Part shown: positions 5,883 to 7,627 of the stretch, one piece after another | Layout: every line of letters starts with the position of its first letter | How positions within the stretch are numbered: the first letter of the stretch is position 1 | Assembly: GCA_943327965.2 (NCBI GenBank) | Contig: CALPYQ020000067.1 | Span: 1 to 7,627 of the forward strand | Reading direction: 5' to 3' | Length of the DNA: 7,627 bases | Origin: Singulisphaera sp. GP187 | Lineage (GTDB): Bacteria; Pseudomonadota; Gammaproteobacteria; Burkholderiales; Burkholderiaceae_C | Program-made: the position numbers and the translations under genes | The notes under the pieces: generated by a model | Databases searched by the model: none | What the model was told of the DNA's origin: nothing | The model's input: only the letters and a program-made list of their open reading frames with translations

Positions 5883-6255
5883 GCAGGCACTTTCAGTTTC
5901 TGACCAGCTGGTCCAGCTGTTGGCTTTAGAGTTCGAAGCGCTCAAGAGCCAAGATCTGGACCGGTTTGAATCTTTGCAGCCTGGCAAAAATGACTTGTTG
6001 GCGCAGCTATCCCAACTCTGCCCCACCGCCGAAGACCTCCAAAACTTGCCCGAATGGGAGCCCCTGCGCGAAAAACTCATTGAGTGCCGCGACCTGCACA
6101 GGCGCAATGCCGTGCTCATTGAGCGCAAACTCGATTCCATTCGCGGCGCATTGCACAGCTTGCGTGCTGAAGATTCTGGTAGCCCCGTTGAGGTGTACGA
6201 CCGACTTGGTCAGGTAGCCCGCTTTAGCCGTGGCCGCGGGTATCACGAAGTTTAA
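5875..6255 (+). CDS. flgN: FlgN-type flagellar export chaperone
   Basis: FlgN chaperones the hook-filament junction proteins FlgK and FlgL to the export gate. The 126-residue product is largely helical: LVQLLALEFEALKSQDLDRFESL (12-34), where a heptad-like Leu pattern and an acidic turn are typical of FlgN, then LLAQLSQL and the second helix RDLHRRNAVLIERKLDSIRGALHSLR (72-97), whose RNA-LIE segment is the best family match. Primary similarity in this family is low, so the call rests on helix pattern, length and its place after flgM. The start is GTG at 5875, overlapping the flgM stop; no better start exists without losing the first helix, and no strong ribosome site is seen, which suggests coupling to flgM translation. 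It ends 12 bp before the convergent FlhB-like gene. Confidence 0.88.
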   Translation: MSEQALSVSDQLVQLLALEFEALKSQDLDRFESLQPGKNDLLAQLSQLCPTAEDLQNLPEWEPLREKLIECRDLHRRNAVLIERKLDSIRGALHSLRAEDSGSPVEVYDRLGQVARFSRGRGYHEV

Positions 6256-6267
6256 TTTCAATAGCCT

Positions 6268-6579
6268 TCATGGCTCAACAGGCTGAGTGGGTTCAGCCAC
6301 CGCTTCTGTTTTTTCATCCCCTGGGCGCATGCCCTTGAGCCAATACACCCAAGACAACACCACAGCCACAGCGGTGTAAAGCTCTTGGGGAATTTCCTGA
6401 TCGACGTCCAGTCGGCTTAAAAGTGCCAACAGTTGCGGGTCTTCTGAAATGAACACGCCTTGCTGGCGTGCTTCTTCCAACATGCGCATGGCCAAGTCGT
6501 TGTCACCTTTGGCCGTGACCACGGGCACAAGGTGCTTGCCATAGGCCAGCGCTACCGCTTGACGCATGTGCCGGCTCAT
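6268..6579 (-). CDS. FlhB-like C-terminal (cytoplasmic) domain protein, EscU/YscU/HrcU family
   Basis: The 103-residue product resembles only the cytoplasmic C-terminal part of FlhB, the export-gate protein that switches substrate class from rod/hook to filament. Visible family features are AVALAYGKHLVPVVTAKGDNDLA (8-30), RMLEEARQQGVFISEDPQLLALL (32-54) and IPQELYTAVAVVLSWVYWLK (63-82). It has no transmembrane region and starts just after where the NPTH autocleavage motif of full FlhB would be, so it cannot be a full FlhB. Proteins of this type (FlhX, YlqH) are known to substitute for, or interact with, the FlhB C-fragment. The last 15 or so residues are Pro/Glu-rich. Its ATG overlaps the stop of the upstream FliK-like gene (ATGA), so the two are probably translationally coupled. 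Family assignment is strong; the exact role is inferred. Confidence 0.93.
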   Translation of the reverse strand: MSRHMRQAVALAYGKHLVPVVTAKGDNDLAMRMLEEARQQGVFISEDPQLLALLSRLDVDQEIPQELYTAVAVVLSWVYWLKGMRPGDEKTEAVAEPTQPVEP

Positions 6580-7622
6580 GCGGACACATCCACCACCAAG
6601 CCACGGCCTGAGGGTGTCCAGTTGGTGGGCTCTGCAGGCCTGCTGCCATGAACCACATTGAATGAGCGCATGTTGAGGCCCGCTTCTCGAAGTTCATCGC
6701 CCAACAAATACGAGCGCGACCTGGCTTGCTCAACCACAAAGGCCTGCTCGGCCCACATGGTGAGTTCGATTTGCTGCGCATTCATCAATTGGGTCTTGAG
6801 CCAAACCGGCCCCAAGTCTTCTGTTTTTGAATGCACATTGACTGTCAGAACGGGCTGCTCGCCATCTTGGCGGGGGCCGCGTCGAATGGTGAGTTCAACC
6901 GGATTGGCATCTGCAAACGGCAGAGTCATGCTGAACAAAACTTCTTGCTGCGCTTGCGCTTGTACCGCTTTCACTTGACTGGCTTCTAAGTCATCGACGG
7001 CTTGGGTTAGTTTCTCAATCAAACCTTCTTCGATGTCAGCAGACTCGTCGGTGCTGGCAATGCTCAGCTCGTTGATGAGCCTTCTGAGCAGTTGTTTGGG
7101 ATCTTGCACGGGAGCTTGCATGCCTCTGGCCAGCCAAACTTCAGCACCCATGGCGCCCATCATGGCTTGTTGCAGAGCAACGGGTGTGAGCTGTGCCATG
7201 GACAACTGCATGCCGCGCCATTGCGCCTGCAAGTCGGGCCGCTGAATTTTGCTCAGCAAGGAATCTAAGGTGCCAGGTTGCATCAGTTGAGGCAATGCCG
7301 AGTTAACTTCGGGCCGATAAAGCAAATTGGCAATGCGCGAGACCAAGGGTTGCTGTGCCATGGGAACCAACAAGCCACCTTGCGCACGCAACCAAATTGA
7401 CTCGCCAGCTTGAGAAGCTTGCAAGCCAGGCGCCGAGATGGTTTTTCCTTGCAACATCAGCATGGGCTGATCGTGCACCAGCTTCACAGAAGCTTGAACC
7501 ACTTGACCCTCGCGCAACCCCAATTCTGCAGCCGTGGCGGTCTCGAAAACGGCCAGTTTGCCTTCTAAGAAGATGGGGTTAATTCGGCCGGGCGTTAAAT
7601 ACGCCTCGGCCCCAGAGATCAC
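6576..7622 (-). CDS. FliK-like flagellar hook-length control protein (start uncertain, near window edge)
   Basis: FliK proteins measure hook length and trigger the FlhB substrate switch. From a GTG at 7622 the frame gives 348 residues. The C-terminal region (about 230-328) is the FliK C-domain: PVELTIRRGP, LTVNVHSKTEDLGPVWLKTQL (259-279), IELTMWAEQAFVVEQARSRSYLLGDELREAGLNMRSFNVVHG (285-326). Residues 15-90 are a beta-rich region with several Gln/Val strands, and the middle (about 90-230) is helical and Gln/Ala/Leu-rich, typical of the FliK ruler region. Only five bases lie beyond the GTG in the window, so the true start may be further right. It overlaps the FlhB-like gene by 4 bp. It may be a second FliK, because a full fliK is usually in the fliE-fliJ cluster; that cannot be judged here. 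Confidence 0.88.
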   Translation of the reverse strand: MISGAEAYLTPGRINPIFLEGKLAVFETATAAELGLREGQVVQASVKLVHDQPMLMLQGKTISAPGLQASQAGESIWLRAQGGLLVPMAQQPLVSRIANLLYRPEVNSALPQLMQPGTLDSLLSKIQRPDLQAQWRGMQLSMAQLTPVALQQAMMGAMGAEVWLARGMQAPVQDPKQLLRRLINELSIASTDESADIEEGLIEKLTQAVDDLEASQVKAVQAQAQQEVLFSMTLPFADANPVELTIRRGPRQDGEQPVLTVNVHSKTEDLGPVWLKTQLMNAQQIELTMWAEQAFVVEQARSRSYLLGDELREAGLNMRSFNVVHGSRPAEPTNWTPSGRGLVVDVSA

Positions 7623-7627
7623 GGGAA

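Noticed and set aside
5577..6140. 187-codon minus-strand frame opposite flgM and flgN
   Set aside because: Shadow of two well supported genes; Ser/Arg-rich composition and no family features.
6541..6560. GGGCAC...TTGCC resembling a sigma-54 site
   Set aside because: Spacing between GG and GC is 12 bases rather than 10, and it lies within the FlhB-like gene on the wrong strand for any start.

Overview
This window is a flagellar gene cluster with ten genes and almost no non-coding space. Gene content, flgA-flgM-flgN order, sequence style and moderate GC suggest a betaproteobacterium. Burkholderiales, perhaps a freshwater Comamonadaceae-like organism, is the best guess. The order-level call is moderately supported; no genus is claimed.

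Layout. On the minus strand, reading right to left from about 3220, a sigma-54-type promoter (3205-3220) precedes flgB, flgC, flgD and flgE. These encode proximal rod proteins, the hook cap and the hook. flgE runs off the left edge after 494 codons. Upstream of this operon, also on the minus strand, is a 405-codon gene for a LysM plus lytic-transglycosylase protein (3389-4606). It ends at a clear hairpin terminator (3321-3352) and has its own sigma-54-like promoter inside the divergent flgA gene (4685-4700). On the plus strand, flgA (P-ring chaperone) is followed by a sigma-28-type promoter and the overlapping pair flgM (anti-sigma-28) and flgN (export chaperone). Converging on flgN with a 12-bp gap is a minus-strand pair: a FliK-like hook-length protein, whose start may lie outside the window, and a short protein resembling only the cytoplasmic tail of FlhB. 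Their start and stop codons overlap as ATGA.

How they work together. FlgB, FlgC, FlgD and FlgE are export substrates that build rod and hook. FlgA helps build the P-ring in the periplasm. The transglycosylase has no visible signal peptide and may open peptidoglycan for the rod. The FliK-like and FlhB-tail-like proteins belong to the machinery that ends hook export and switches substrate class. FlgM is then secreted, freeing sigma-28, and FlgN escorts hook-filament junction proteins. Sigma-54-like sites before rod/hook and transglycosylase genes, with a sigma-28-like site before flgMN, suggest a tiered RpoN-then-FliA hierarchy like that of Pseudomonas and Vibrio.

Most unusual points: the transglycosylase placed between flgA and flgB with an intragenic sigma-54-like promoter, a cysteine pair at its predicted active site, a flagellin-like region inside the long hook protein, and the coupled FliK-like/FlhB-tail pair. 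I see no mobile element, CRISPR array, rRNA or tRNA. No single wholly new system is evident.
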